Assembly: GCF_002028405.1 (NCBI RefSeq)
Contig: NZ_CP020046.1
Location: 2,542,001-2,606,000, forward strand
DNA from: Thiomonas intermedia
GTDB taxonomy: Bacteria; Pseudomonadota; Gammaproteobacteria; Burkholderiales; Burkholderiaceae_C
DNA length: 64,000 nt
Direction: 5' to 3'
Both the position numbers and the translations under genes were made by a program. The notes under the pieces are model-generated. The model saw only the letters and a program-made list of their open reading frames with translations, was not told where the DNA came from and did no database searches. Below are positions 21,782-31,300 of this stretch, in pieces; within the stretch, counting starts at the first letter, position 1; every line of letters begins with the position of its first letter.

Positions 21782-21793
21782 GCAACCCTGAGG

Positions 21794-21814
21794 CCGCACC
21801 CGCGAGGCGTGCGG
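21794..21814. terminator. Possible weak bidirectional terminator between convergent genes
   Basis: CCGCAC (21794-21799) pairs with GTGCGG (21809-21814) around a nine-base loop in the 44-base gap between two convergent genes. No T tract on either strand, so termination is uncertain. Confidence 0.3.
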
Positions 21815-21825
21815 TATGAGCTGCC

Positions 21826-22890
21826 CTAGATCCGCCGCTGCACCAGCAGACGGTAGGCCAGCAGGTAGAGGGTGATAAACACCACGCAGCAGATCATGAG
21901 CACATGGGTTTGTCCCCACCACAACATGGCCGGGCCCACGCTGAAAGCGGCGACGGCCCAGAGGTAGGGCGAGGTTGCGGCATTGCGGCGCAGCCTGGGG
22001 TCCGGGTGATCGTCCTGATCGACCAACCTCGTCAGCCGCCAGTACACCAGATGATGTAGATGCAGCGTGTCAGGCGCGGTGCCGGCGCGTTGGCGGAACT
22101 TGCGACGCCATAGCGAATAGAGCAACTCCCACACCGGGTACATCAGCACCATCAGCGCAAACCAGGCAGAGACCGCCGGGTTGCGGGCCACCAGCAGCAC
22201 GCTGAGCAGCGCCATCCAGAAACCGAGCAGATACGCGCCGGTATCCCCCAGGAAAATCTGGCCGCGCGGCCAGTTCCAGAACAGAAAGCCCAGCAGTGCG
22301 CCGATGGCAGCGAGGCTCAGCGCCATCACCAGGACGTCGCTGACCTTGAATGCTACGTAGCCGATTGCTCCGAAGATCATGAAACTCACCATGCCGGCCA
22401 GTCCGTTGTAGCCATCGATCATGTTGACCGCATGGGGCAGGGCACTGAGGGCTACGAGCGCGATGAGCCAGCCCAGCACCGGCCAGGCCAGCAGCCATGC
22501 ATCCACCGGCCAAAGCCCCAGTCGGGTGACGGTGGCGCCAAGCAGCCCGACCGACAGGCCCGCGGCGAGAACCGTGGCCAGCGCCCGCCAGACTGGCGGC
22601 ACATGGCGGCGCAGATCTTCCACCATGCCGGCGAGCAACACCGGCGCGATGGCGACGGCCAGACGAGCGGTGTAAGGCGCACTGACATAGTTGAGGTGCA
22701 TGAGCCACATCATGCCGCCTGCCATGCCCAGCGCCATGGCAAAACCGCCGGTGCGAGGGGTCGGGTGCTTGTGCCACTTCTGTATGCCCTGGGTCTCGTC
22801 CAGACCGAAGTGCCTGCGCCGTCCCAGCACGATGAGGACGGCACAGCCCAGCCAGCAGAGCAGGGCGGACAGGGCGGTGGCGTGAAGCAT
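21826..22890 (-). CDS. MraY/WecA-family polyprenyl-phosphate glycosyl-1-phosphate transferase
   Basis: A 354-residue inner-membrane protein with about ten helices. Family motifs are visible: DETQGIQKWHKHPTPRTGG near residue 32, NMIDGYNGLAG near 157 (catalytic Asp region) and FLGDTGAYLLGF near 205. These enzymes load a sugar-phosphate onto undecaprenyl phosphate to start O-antigen, enterobacterial common antigen or capsule chains. The WecA/TagO branch fits better than MraY, since no cell-wall genes flank it. The ATG at 22890 is chosen over the longer frame, which runs into the lolC start region. It diverges from lolC. Confidence 0.88.
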   Translation of the reverse strand: MLHATALSALLCWLGCAVLIVLGRRRHFGLDETQGIQKWHKHPTPRTGGFAMALGMAGGMMWLMHLNYVSAPYTARLAVAIAPVLLAGMVEDLRRHVPPVWRALATVLAAGLSVGLLGATVTRLGLWPVDAWLLAWPVLGWLIALVALSALPHAVNMIDGYNGLAGMVSFMIFGAIGYVAFKVSDVLVMALSLAAIGALLGFLFWNWPRGQIFLGDTGAYLLGFWMALLSVLLVARNPAVSAWFALMVLMYPVWELLYSLWRRKFRQRAGTAPDTLHLHHLVYWRLTRLVDQDDHPDPRLRRNAATSPYLWAVAAFSVGPAMLWWGQTHVLMICCVVFITLYLLAYRLLVQRRI

Positions 22891-22999
22891 GGGTGCGGTC
22901 GGAAAACGCGAGAAGGCCTCATTGTGCCTCGGCCTCGGGCCGTTCCCGCCGATGGCACACACGCCATACTGCAACCAGCCGTCGCCTACACTGCTGCCC

Positions 23000-24268
23000 A
23001 TGTCTGCATCCTTCTCATGGCCTTACGAACTGCTCATCGGCTGGCGCTATACCCGCAGTGGGCGGCGCAGTCGGCGCAACGGCTTCATCTCCTTCATCTC
23101 CGCCGTCTCCGTGGGCGGCATCGCGCTCGGGGTGGCCGCGCTGATCGTGGTCATCTCGGTGATGAACGGGTTTCAAAAAGAGGTGCGCGACCGGATGCTG
23201 AATGTCATTCCGCATATCCAGATCTTCAGCGTCAACGGTCAGGCGCTGCCCGACTGGCGCGGTGTGGCGCAGCAGGTCAAGCGCAATGCGGCCGTGACCG
23301 GCGTGGCGCCGTTCGTGCAGGGCCAGGCCTTGGTGGCGCAGGGCAGCCAGCTGCAGGGCGTGCTGGTCTGGGGCGTCGAACCGGCCGAGGAGACGCAGGT
23401 GTCGCAGATTCCCGAGCACATGGTCGCGGGCAGTCTGGCTGCGCTCAAGCCGGGCGACTTCGGGGTGGTGCTGGGCAATGAACTGGCCAATGCCCTGGGG
23501 GTCACGCTGGGCGACCAGGTCACCATGGTGGTTCCCAGCGGCTCGATCACGCCGGCCGGCATGATTCCCCGCCTGCGCACCCTGCGCGTGGTGGGTATTT
23601 TCAATGTCGGCCACTACGAGTACGACAGCACTCTGGCGCTGGTGAATCTGCAGGATGCCAGCGCGCTGTTCCGCACGGGTGGCCCTACCGGGCTGCGGGT
23701 ACAGACGCGCAATATGAATGACGCGCCGCAGATCGCCCAGGACTTGCAGCGGGTACTGCCTGCAGACCTCGTGGCGCAGCCCTGGACCGAGCAGAACCGC
23801 ACCTGGTTCGAGGCGGTGGTGATCGAGAAACGCATGATGTTCATCATCCTCACGATGATCGTGGCGGTGGCGGCGTTCAATCTGGTGTCCACGCTGGTCA
23901 TGACGGTCACGGACAAGCTGGCGGATATCGCCATTCTGCGCACGCAGGGCGCAAGTCCTGCATCCATCATGTCCATCTTCCTGCTGCAGGGCGCGGTGAC
24001 GGGTTTTCTCGGCACCTTCGCTGGCGTTGCGCTGGGTTGTCTGATCGCGTTCAACCTCGATCCCATCGTCTCCTTCCTCGAAGCCGTGCTGCATACCCAG
24101 TTTCTGCCGCGCAGCGTGTACCTGATCCACACCATGCCCAGCGATCCGCGGTTTGGCGACATCGCCACCATCACCGTGGCCTCGCTCGTGCTGTCCTTGC
24201 TGGCCACGCTCTATCCCAGCTGGAGCGCCTCCCGGGTGCAACCGGCGCAGGCGCTGCGGTACGAGTGA
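23000..24268 (+). CDS. lolC: Lipoprotein-releasing ABC transporter permease (LolC/LolE family)
   Basis: A 422-residue permease of the Lol system that extracts outer-membrane lipoproteins from the inner membrane and passes them to LolA. The N-terminus (SWPYELLIGWRYTRSGRR, then NGFISFISAVSVGGIALGVA) is family-typical, with one N-terminal helix, a large periplasmic MacB-like domain and three C-terminal helices (about 277-297, 320-345, 385-410). The usual lolD ATPase gene does not follow; an RpfE-type gene does. The ATG at 23000 gives the conserved start. Confidence 0.9.
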   Translation: MSASFSWPYELLIGWRYTRSGRRSRRNGFISFISAVSVGGIALGVAALIVVISVMNGFQKEVRDRMLNVIPHIQIFSVNGQALPDWRGVAQQVKRNAAVTGVAPFVQGQALVAQGSQLQGVLVWGVEPAEETQVSQIPEHMVAGSLAALKPGDFGVVLGNELANALGVTLGDQVTMVVPSGSITPAGMIPRLRTLRVVGIFNVGHYEYDSTLALVNLQDASALFRTGGPTGLRVQTRNMNDAPQIAQDLQRVLPADLVAQPWTEQNRTWFEAVVIEKRMMFIILTMIVAVAAFNLVSTLVMTVTDKLADIAILRTQGASPASIMSIFLLQGAVTGFLGTFAGVALGCLIAFNLDPIVSFLEAVLHTQFLPRSVYLIHTMPSDPRFGDIATITVASLVLSLLATLYPSWSASRVQPAQALRYE

Positions 24269-24280
24269 GGCCCTGAACCG

Positions 24281-25306
24281 ATGCTCCACCTGCTGCTCGC
24301 CGATGTGCCCCTGTCTGCCCCGGCCTTCGGTCGGCTGCTGATCGAGCCGGGCCTGTCGGCGACCGCCGCGCTTTGTCGCCAGGCCGTGGTGTTGGGGCAG
24401 GAAGCGCCGCGCGACGACGCCCAGGCTGCCTGGCTGACGCCGTCCGAACGCTGGCTGCTGCACGCCTTGCAACTCGATGGCGCCGACGCCGAGCAGGCAC
24501 CATGGGCACGCCTGGCCGCGCTGGCCGATGGCGTGCCGGACGACTTTGCCGAAGATCAGCCGCTCGGTCTGCTCACCCCGGCTCATCTGCGCCTGGGGCG
24601 CGACAGTCTTTCGCTCACCGACCCCAATGCGCTCGACCTCACGGTAGACGAAGCGCAACAACTGTTCGCTGCGGTCGAGCCGTTGTTTGCCAGCGCTGGC
24701 TGGCGGCTCCGCTGGGTCACGCCGCTGCGCTGGTATGCCGCGCACCCCAGCTTGCGCGAGGTCGTCACGGCGGGCGTGGCGCGGGCACAAGGACGAAGCG
24801 TGGCGGCGTGGATGCCCGGCGGTCCGGCGGCCCGGCCCTGGCGGCAATTGCTCACCGAAGTGCAGATGACCTGGCAGCACCACGACGTCAACGAATCGCG
24901 CGAGCAACGCGGCCTTCCGGATGTCAACACCCTGTGGATCCACGGATGCGGGCCGCTTCCGCCCGACTGGCGCAGCCCCATGCGTCTTGCCGAACCCGAC
25001 CAGGTCTTGAGCGACCCCGCGCTGGAAGCGGCGCTGCGTGGCCTGGCCCTGCGGCCACGCACGGGTGCCCTGGACCGCCTGCACATTCTCGACGCCCCTG
25101 CCCGGCTGGTCGGTGACCCCGTCGAGGGCCTGCGCCAGCTCGATGCGCAACTCGCAGCGGCTCTCCAGCAGGCGCTTGAGCAAGAGGGGGCAGCACGCCT
25201 GACAATCGCGGGCGAACAACGCTGGCGCACCTTGCAGATCCGCCGCCCGCAAAGCTGGAAGTTCTGGCAGCGGGCCGAGCTGCCTCGGCTTTTCAGCGGC
25301 TTGTAA
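24281..25306 (+). CDS. RpfE-type regulatory protein family (COG4255)
   Basis: A 341-residue soluble protein of a proteobacterial family named after Xanthomonas RpfE, which lies in the rpf virulence-regulation cluster. Features matching my memory of the family: N-terminal LHLLLADVPLS, LTPSERWLLHAL, LGLLTPAHLRLG near residue 85, LRWYAAHPSLREV near 150, LLTEVQMTWQHHDVNESRE near 190 and the GLPDVNTLWIHGCG segment near 210. It has distant likeness to cofactor-independent phosphoglycerate mutases. Biochemical role unknown. In many betaproteobacteria it neighbours lol genes and recJ. Confidence 0.75.
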   Translation: MLHLLLADVPLSAPAFGRLLIEPGLSATAALCRQAVVLGQEAPRDDAQAAWLTPSERWLLHALQLDGADAEQAPWARLAALADGVPDDFAEDQPLGLLTPAHLRLGRDSLSLTDPNALDLTVDEAQQLFAAVEPLFASAGWRLRWVTPLRWYAAHPSLREVVTAGVARAQGRSVAAWMPGGPAARPWRQLLTEVQMTWQHHDVNESREQRGLPDVNTLWIHGCGPLPPDWRSPMRLAEPDQVLSDPALEAALRGLALRPRTGALDRLHILDAPARLVGDPVEGLRQLDAQLAAALQQALEQEGAARLTIAGEQRWRTLQIRRPQSWKFWQRAELPRLFSGL

Positions 25307-25378
25307 GGAGTCTATCCGGTTACATTTTGTCGCCACATTCGCATACAGTAATGGCTTTGCGAAGGCCGGAGGCAAGTC

Positions 25379-28300
25379 ATGCGTTTGAGGCTGCGGTGGA
25401 GTCGATGCTGGCTGGGTCTCGGCCTGCTGCTGGGTGCAGCCCAGGGAGCCGCCGCGCTGCAGGTCAGTAGCCTCAGCCCGCAAGGCGAGGTGGCGCAGGT
25501 CCGCCAGGTAGTGGCCAGGTTTGACGCCCCGGCGGTGAACTTCGGCGATGCCAAGTCCGCTGCGCCGCTCCTCGTGAGCTGCAACGACGCCCAGGCTGCT
25601 CAGGGCCGTGGCCGCTGGATCAGCGCCAAGGAGTGGGCGTTTCAGTTCGCGGATGATCTGCCCACCGGCACGCGCTGCACGGTGCAGGCCGTCCCGGGGT
25701 TCCTCAGCCCCGAGGGCGAGTCGATCAGCGGTCGCAGTCGCTGGACGTTCAACATCGGCGGGCCGTTCGTGCGGCGCATCTGGCCGGGCGACGGCGCCAC
25801 CATCGACGAGGCCCAGACCTTCGCGCTGAGACTCAGCGGCGATGCCACTCTGCAGAGTCTGCTCGATCATGTGCACTGCCACATCGAGGGTCTGGGCGAG
25901 CAGGTTGCCGTGGAGACCGTGACGGGTGCGGCACGCGAGGCCGTGTTCGAGGCGGTTGGGCTGAGCGACGATGCGGCGCAGCATCCGCGGCAGGTGGCCG
26001 TCTTGCGTTGTGCCCGCCGCTTTCCTTCCGGGGGGCGCGTCACTCTGGTGTACGGCGCAGGCGTGCGCACACCCGGCGGCGTGGCCAACCAGGTGGAGCG
26101 GCGGTTTGATTACCGCGTGCGCGAGCCGTTTGCCGCCAACTTCAGTTGTGAGCGTGAGAACGTTCAGGCGGGTTGCGTGCCGCTGAAACCGTTCGTCCTG
26201 AGTTTCAACGCGCCGGTGTCGCGCAAGCTGGCCGAAGCCATCCGGCTTCAGGCTGGCGGCCGCAGCGTGGCGCCCGTGCTGGGCGGGGAAGGCGAGACCT
26301 CAGCCGATGCCGAGGTGGATAACGTCACCTTCGCCCCGCCTTTTGCCGAAAGCGTCGCGATGCAGATCGTCTTGCCGCCGCAATTCGTCGACGTCGATCG
26401 ACGGCCGCTGTGCAACGCCGATCAGTTTCCGCTCAAGGTAGCCACCGGGGCCATGCCGCCGCTGGCCAAATTTGCCACGTCGCCGTTCGGCATCGTCGAG
26501 CGTTTTGCCGAGGGCGTGGATCGCGGGCCGGCCTTGCTGCCCGTCACCCTGCGCAAAGTGCCACTGGCGCAGGGGGTGCGCGACTATGCCGTGTCCGACT
26601 TGCAGCCGCAGACCGATGCGCAGACCCTTGCCTGGTTCCGACGTGTGCAGCGCTTCAGCGCTTTCTTTGTTTCACGCGAGGAGGCGCGCAAGGCGGTCAG
26701 CGGCCCGTTGCCGCCGGTGTTGCATGAGAGCGATGGCGATGCGATCGACCCCGACCGGGTGCAGACCCGCATGGTGTCGCTGCTGGACGGCAAGCCTGGC
26801 CTGCGCAAGATCGCGCTGCCTGCGCTCGAGGGCGCGGCGTCGCGGCCGTTCGAGATCGTGGGCATTCCGCTGCGCCCCGGCTTCCATGTGGTCGAGATCG
26901 CCTCCAAAACCCTGGGCCGGGCGCTGCTCGATCCGCGCTACGGAGCGAATCGCGAGATGGTGGTGCGCACGGCGGCGCTGGTCACCAATCTGAATGTCAG
27001 CGTCAAGATCGGCCGCGAGAATGCCCTGGCCTGGGTGACCACGCTGGACAAGGGGCGGCCCGTAGCGGGCGCCAAAGTGCAGGTGTCCAACTGCGAAGGC
27101 ACCTTGCTCACCACGGCGACCACCGATGCGCAGGGTATCGCGCGCCTGCATGGGCTCGACCCCGAGGCTCCTTATTGCAACGACGAGGAGGGCGAATCGC
27201 TGGGTTACTTTGTCTCGGCCCGCGCGACGGGCGACGATGGCGTGTCCGACATGGCGTTCGCCTGGAGCCGCTGGAATGAAGGCTTCGAGCCCTGGCGCTT
27301 CGACGTGCCCACCAGCCAGGGCTCCAAGCCAGACGCCGCCGCCCACACCGTGTTCGACCGCACCCTGCTGCGGGCCGGCGAGACGGTGTCGATGAAACAC
27401 ATCCTGCGCCTTGAAACCCTGGCAGGGTTGGTGCTGCCCAAGACCTTCCCCGACACGCTGGCCATCACCCATGTGGGCAGCGGCCAGACGTTCAAACAGC
27501 CGCTGCAATGGCGGCCCACGCCCACCGGCGGTAAGAGCGCCAGCAGCCAGTTCGCCCTGCCGGAGGCGGCCAAGCTTGGGGAGTACAGCGTGGGACTCCA
27601 GCGCGGCGATACAGGCCAGACGCTGGAAAGCGGCCGCTTCCGCGTGGAAGAGTTCCGCCTGCCGGTGTTCACGGGCCGCGTTGTCCCGGTGGACAGCAAG
27701 CCGTTGATCCGTCCCGGGGATGTGCCCGTTTCGGTGCAGGTGAGCTACACCGCGGGCGGTCCCGCAGCGCAGTTGCCCGTGCAGGTATCGGCGCTTTTGC
27801 GCAGCAGGGATCTCGCGTTCAACGGCTATGAGGCATTCGACTTTTCTCTGCCGCAGCACATGAGCGAACGCCTCGTCGCCGACAAGCTCGCCGTCACTCT
27901 AGACCGCCAGGGGCTGGGACGAGTGACGATCGAACAGGTCCCAGCCTCCAGCCAGGCCAGCGAGCTGCTGCTCGAAGCCAGCTATGCCGACCCCAATGGC
28001 GAAATCCAGACCCTGCGCAGCACCCAGACGGTCTGGCCTGCCGCAGTTGTCGCGGGAATCAAGACCGAGCGCTGGGTCTCGGCGGGCAAGCAGGTCAAGC
28101 TGGAGGCGCTGGCGCTGAACCTGCAAGGCCGGCCGCAGGCGGACGTGGCGCTTGCTGTCAAGGGAGTGGCGCACATCACCACCACCAGCCGCAAGCGCAT
28201 GGTGGGCGGCTTCTACGCGTACGACAACCAAACCTCGACGAAAGACCTGGGCACGCTGTGCCGTGGCAAGAGTGACGCGCACGGGCTGCTGCGCTGCAAT

Positions 28301-31300
28301 GTGCCGCTGAACCAAGCGGGCGAGATCGAGCTGATCGCCACGGCCACCGACGCGAAGGGGCGCGATGCGCAAGCGGCCACCAACGTCTGGGTGACGCGGC
28401 AGGGCGAGTTGTGGTTTGGCGGGGAGAACCACGACCGCATGGATGTGCTGCCCGAGAAAACAACCTACCAGCCCGGTGAGACGGCGCAGTTCCAGGTGCG
28501 CATGCCTTTCCGCCGCTCCACCGCGCTGGTGGCGGTGGAGCGTGAAGGCGTGATGCACACCGAAGTGATTCAGCTCGACGGGCGCGATCCCACCGTGCGC
28601 CTGAAAGTGCGGCCGGAATGGGGGCCGAACGTCTATGTGAGTGTTCTGGCATTGCGCGGGCGCCTGTACGACGTGCCCTGGTACAGCTTGTTCACCTGGG
28701 GCTACAAAACGCCGGTGACGTGGTGGCGCATGTTCTGGGGCGACAGCAAGGAAGACGTCCCGCCCACCGCCCTGGTGGACTTGAGCAAACCGGCCTTCCG
28801 CTTCGGCATGGCGGAGATCCGCGTCGGCACCGCCGAACATGCCCTCAAGGTCACGGTGCAGAGCGACAAGCCGAGCTACCCGGTGCGCGGCAAGGCGCGC
28901 GTCACCATCACGGCGACCCTGCCCGATGGCAAACCGGCGGCCGGGGCCGACGTGGCGCTCGCGGGGGTCGATCAAGCCTTGCTCGAACTCATGCCCAACC
29001 CGAGCTGGGACTTGCTGCAGGCCATGCTCCGTCGCCGCGACTGGGGTGTGGCGACCGCTACGGCGCAGTCCGAGATCATCGGCCGTCGCCACTACGGGCT
29101 CAAGGCCGTGCCCGCCGGAGGCGGTGGCGGCAAGACCGAAACCCGAGAGCTGTTCGATACCCTGCTGCTGTGGAAGCCCGATGTCGTGCTCGACGCGCAG
29201 GGCAGGGCCGTGGTGGACGTGCCGCTCAACGACAGCCTCACCACGTTTCGCATCGTGGCGGTGGCCGAGCGGGGCCTGAGCCAGTTCGGCACCGGCGAGG
29301 TTACCCTTCGCAGCACGCAGGACTTGCAGATCCTTTCGGGCCTGCCGCCGCTCATCCGCGAAGGCGACCGTTTCACCGCGCCCTTCACCCTGCGCAACAC
29401 CACCCAGCGGCCGATGCGGGTGACCCTCACCCCGCAGGTTGCGGGTCTGCGGCTGCAAGCCCAGGCCGTGGATATTCCGGCCGAGGCCGCGCGAGACGTG
29501 GCCTGGACGGTGGACGTGCCGCTGTCCGACACGCCCGATGGTGCACACACGCTGGCCTGGCAGATCGACGCCCGCGACGCCCTGCACGGCGCGCGTGATG
29601 CCCTGAAGGTGCAGCAGCAGGTGCTTGCCGCGGTGCCGCTGTCCGTGCAGCAGGCCACGCTGACGCAGTTGGACGGCAGCTTCAACCTGCAAGTGGCACC
29701 GCCGCCCGATGGCCTGCAGACTGCCCACGGACGACCTCGCGGCGGGGTCAAGCTGGCCTTGCAGCCCACGCTGGTGGTCGGACTCGACGGCGTACGCGAT
29801 TGGCTGCGCCGCTATCCCTACGGCTGTCTGGAGCAGAAGTCCAGCGTCGCCTTGGGTCTGATGGATGCGGCGCGCTGGCAGGCGGTCATGGCGTCGCTGC
29901 CCAGTTATCTCGACGCCGACGGTCTGGCGAACTACTTCCCGGTGCGCGAGGGCGATGGAAATACCGGCAGCGATGTGCTCACCGCTTATCTGCTGGCGGC
30001 GTCCGACGAGGCGGTCAAGCTCGACCCTGCCTTCGCCATCCCAGACCACCTCAGGGCGCAGATGCAGGCCGGGTTGGCCGCCTTCGTGGCCGGCCGACTC
30101 GAGCGCAAGTTCTGGGCGCCGCGCGCCGATCTCGAGGTGCGCAAACTCGCCGCCATCGAGGCGCTGGCGCGAGCAGGCAAGGCGCAGCCGCGCATGCTGG
30201 AGAGCATCACCCTCGCCCCCAATCAGTGGCCGACCAGCGCCGTGATCGACTGGCTGTCCGTCCTGCAGCGAATGCCCGACGTGCCGCAGCGCGCGCAGCG
30301 CCAGGCGCAGGCCGAGAGCATTCTCAAGGCACGGCTGAGCTGGCAGGGCACCCGGCTGGTGTTCAGCACCGAGCGAGATGATGACTGGTGGTGGTTGATG
30401 ACCGGCGGCGATGTGAACACCGCGCGGCTGATGCTGCTGGTGATGCACAACCCGGCGTGGCGCGACGAGCTGCCGCGGCTGGCGAGCGGCTTCATCACCC
30501 GGCAGCAGCGCGGCGCGTGGTCCACCACCACGGCCAATCTGTGGGGTTCGCTGGCATTGCAGCAGTTTGCCCGCACCTTCGAGTCGCAGCCGGTGGCGGG
30601 CATCACCCGCGTCCGTCTGGGCCAGGAGACCGGCGTGGTGGATTGGAGGCAGGTCGCACGGCCGACGGCCGCATCGGCCAGCGGCGCGATCCATGCGGCG
30701 GGCGGCATCGGCGTGCCGAACGCGGCGCAGAACGGGTCACGCAACACGGTGTTTCTCTCGTGGACTTCAAGCGCGGCGCAAACCCTTCAGCTACAGCAGC
30801 AAGGCAGCGGCAAACCCTGGGTCACGATCCAGTCGTGGGCGGCGGTGCCACTGAAAGCCGCGTTCGATGCGGGCTACGGCATCAAAAAGACCATCGACCC
30901 GGTCGAGCAGGCCGTGCCCGGCAAATGGACGCGCGGCGATGTGCTGCGCGTCACTCTGGAGATCAACGCCAGCAGCGACATGAGCTGGGTGGTCGTCTCC
31001 GACCCCATTCCGGGAGGTGCGTCCATCCTGGGAGGCGGCATGGGGCGCGATTCGGAAATCGCCACCCGCGGCGGGCAGGTTGCAGGCGGTGCCTGGAACG
31101 CCTACGAAGAACGCAGCTTCAGCGCGTTCCGCAGCTACTACGCTTATCTGCCCAAGGGTAAGTTCAGGCTGCAATACACCCTGCGACTGAACACCGTGGG
31201 CCGCTTCGCCCTTCCGCCCACACGGGTGGAGGCGATGTACGCGCCCGAGATGTTCGGAGAGTTGCCCCATGCGAGCTTCAGCGTGGAGGCGCGGCCTTGA
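25379..31300 (+). CDS. Bacterial alpha-2-macroglobulin (YfhM-like), thioester-containing
   Basis: A 1973-residue exported protein. A signal peptide (about residues 1-26, ending in AAA) has no lipobox Cys, so this looks like a soluble periplasmic form, unlike the E. coli lipoprotein. The macroglobulin domains run through the first 1200 residues. A flexible Gly-rich stretch near 1243 may be part of the bait region. The thioester motif is YGCLEQ with Cys1483 and Gln1486. Such proteins trap attacking proteases, guarding the periplasm when the outer membrane is breached. Its stop overlaps pbpC, whose product repairs peptidoglycan. Confidence 0.92.
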   Translation: MRLRLRWSRCWLGLGLLLGAAQGAAALQVSSLSPQGEVAQVRQVVARFDAPAVNFGDAKSAAPLLVSCNDAQAAQGRGRWISAKEWAFQFADDLPTGTRCTVQAVPGFLSPEGESISGRSRWTFNIGGPFVRRIWPGDGATIDEAQTFALRLSGDATLQSLLDHVHCHIEGLGEQVAVETVTGAAREAVFEAVGLSDDAAQHPRQVAVLRCARRFPSGGRVTLVYGAGVRTPGGVANQVERRFDYRVREPFAANFSCERENVQAGCVPLKPFVLSFNAPVSRKLAEAIRLQAGGRSVAPVLGGEGETSADAEVDNVTFAPPFAESVAMQIVLPPQFVDVDRRPLCNADQFPLKVATGAMPPLAKFATSPFGIVERFAEGVDRGPALLPVTLRKVPLAQGVRDYAVSDLQPQTDAQTLAWFRRVQRFSAFFVSREEARKAVSGPLPPVLHESDGDAIDPDRVQTRMVSLLDGKPGLRKIALPALEGAASRPFEIVGIPLRPGFHVVEIASKTLGRALLDPRYGANREMVVRTAALVTNLNVSVKIGRENALAWVTTLDKGRPVAGAKVQVSNCEGTLLTTATTDAQGIARLHGLDPEAPYCNDEEGESLGYFVSARATGDDGVSDMAFAWSRWNEGFEPWRFDVPTSQGSKPDAAAHTVFDRTLLRAGETVSMKHILRLETLAGLVLPKTFPDTLAITHVGSGQTFKQPLQWRPTPTGGKSASSQFALPEAAKLGEYSVGLQRGDTGQTLESGRFRVEEFRLPVFTGRVVPVDSKPLIRPGDVPVSVQVSYTAGGPAAQLPVQVSALLRSRDLAFNGYEAFDFSLPQHMSERLVADKLAVTLDRQGLGRVTIEQVPASSQASELLLEASYADPNGEIQTLRSTQTVWPAAVVAGIKTERWVSAGKQVKLEALALNLQGRPQADVALAVKGVAHITTTSRKRMVGGFYAYDNQTSTKDLGTLCRGKSDAHGLLRCNVPLNQAGEIELIATATDAKGRDAQAATNVWVTRQGELWFGGENHDRMDVLPEKTTYQPGETAQFQVRMPFRRSTALVAVEREGVMHTEVIQLDGRDPTVRLKVRPEWGPNVYVSVLALRGRLYDVPWYSLFTWGYKTPVTWWRMFWGDSKEDVPPTALVDLSKPAFRFGMAEIRVGTAEHALKVTVQSDKPSYPVRGKARVTITATLPDGKPAAGADVALAGVDQALLELMPNPSWDLLQAMLRRRDWGVATATAQSEIIGRRHYGLKAVPAGGGGGKTETRELFDTLLLWKPDVVLDAQGRAVVDVPLNDSLTTFRIVAVAERGLSQFGTGEVTLRSTQDLQILSGLPPLIREGDRFTAPFTLRNTTQRPMRVTLTPQVAGLRLQAQAVDIPAEAARDVAWTVDVPLSDTPDGAHTLAWQIDARDALHGARDALKVQQQVLAAVPLSVQQATLTQLDGSFNLQVAPPPDGLQTAHGRPRGGVKLALQPTLVVGLDGVRDWLRRYPYGCLEQKSSVALGLMDAARWQAVMASLPSYLDADGLANYFPVREGDGNTGSDVLTAYLLAASDEAVKLDPAFAIPDHLRAQMQAGLAAFVAGRLERKFWAPRADLEVRKLAAIEALARAGKAQPRMLESITLAPNQWPTSAVIDWLSVLQRMPDVPQRAQRQAQAESILKARLSWQGTRLVFSTERDDDWWWLMTGGDVNTARLMLLVMHNPAWRDELPRLASGFITRQQRGAWSTTTANLWGSLALQQFARTFESQPVAGITRVRLGQETGVVDWRQVARPTAASASGAIHAAGGIGVPNAAQNGSRNTVFLSWTSSAAQTLQLQQQGSGKPWVTIQSWAAVPLKAAFDAGYGIKKTIDPVEQAVPGKWTRGDVLRVTLEINASSDMSWVVVSDPIPGGASILGGGMGRDSEIATRGGQVAGGAWNAYEERSFSAFRSYYAYLPKGKFRLQYTLRLNTVGRFALPPTRVEAMYAPEMFGELPHASFSVEARP
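31285..31289 (+). promoter_or_regulatory. Shine-Dalgarno sequence fixing the TTG start of pbpC
   Basis: A perfect GGAGG lies seven bases before TTG at 31297, inside the end of the alpha-2-macroglobulin gene. There is no nearby in-frame ATG or GTG before the signal-anchor, so TTG is the best start. Confidence 0.7.

Noticed and set aside
23015-25984. 989-codon minus-strand frame opposite lolC and the RpfE-type gene
   Set aside because: Spans several real genes on the opposite strand and has antisense-like composition.
27899-30694. 931-codon minus-strand frame opposite the A2M gene
   Set aside because: Antisense of a gene with verified signal peptide and thioester motif; composition is non-protein-like.
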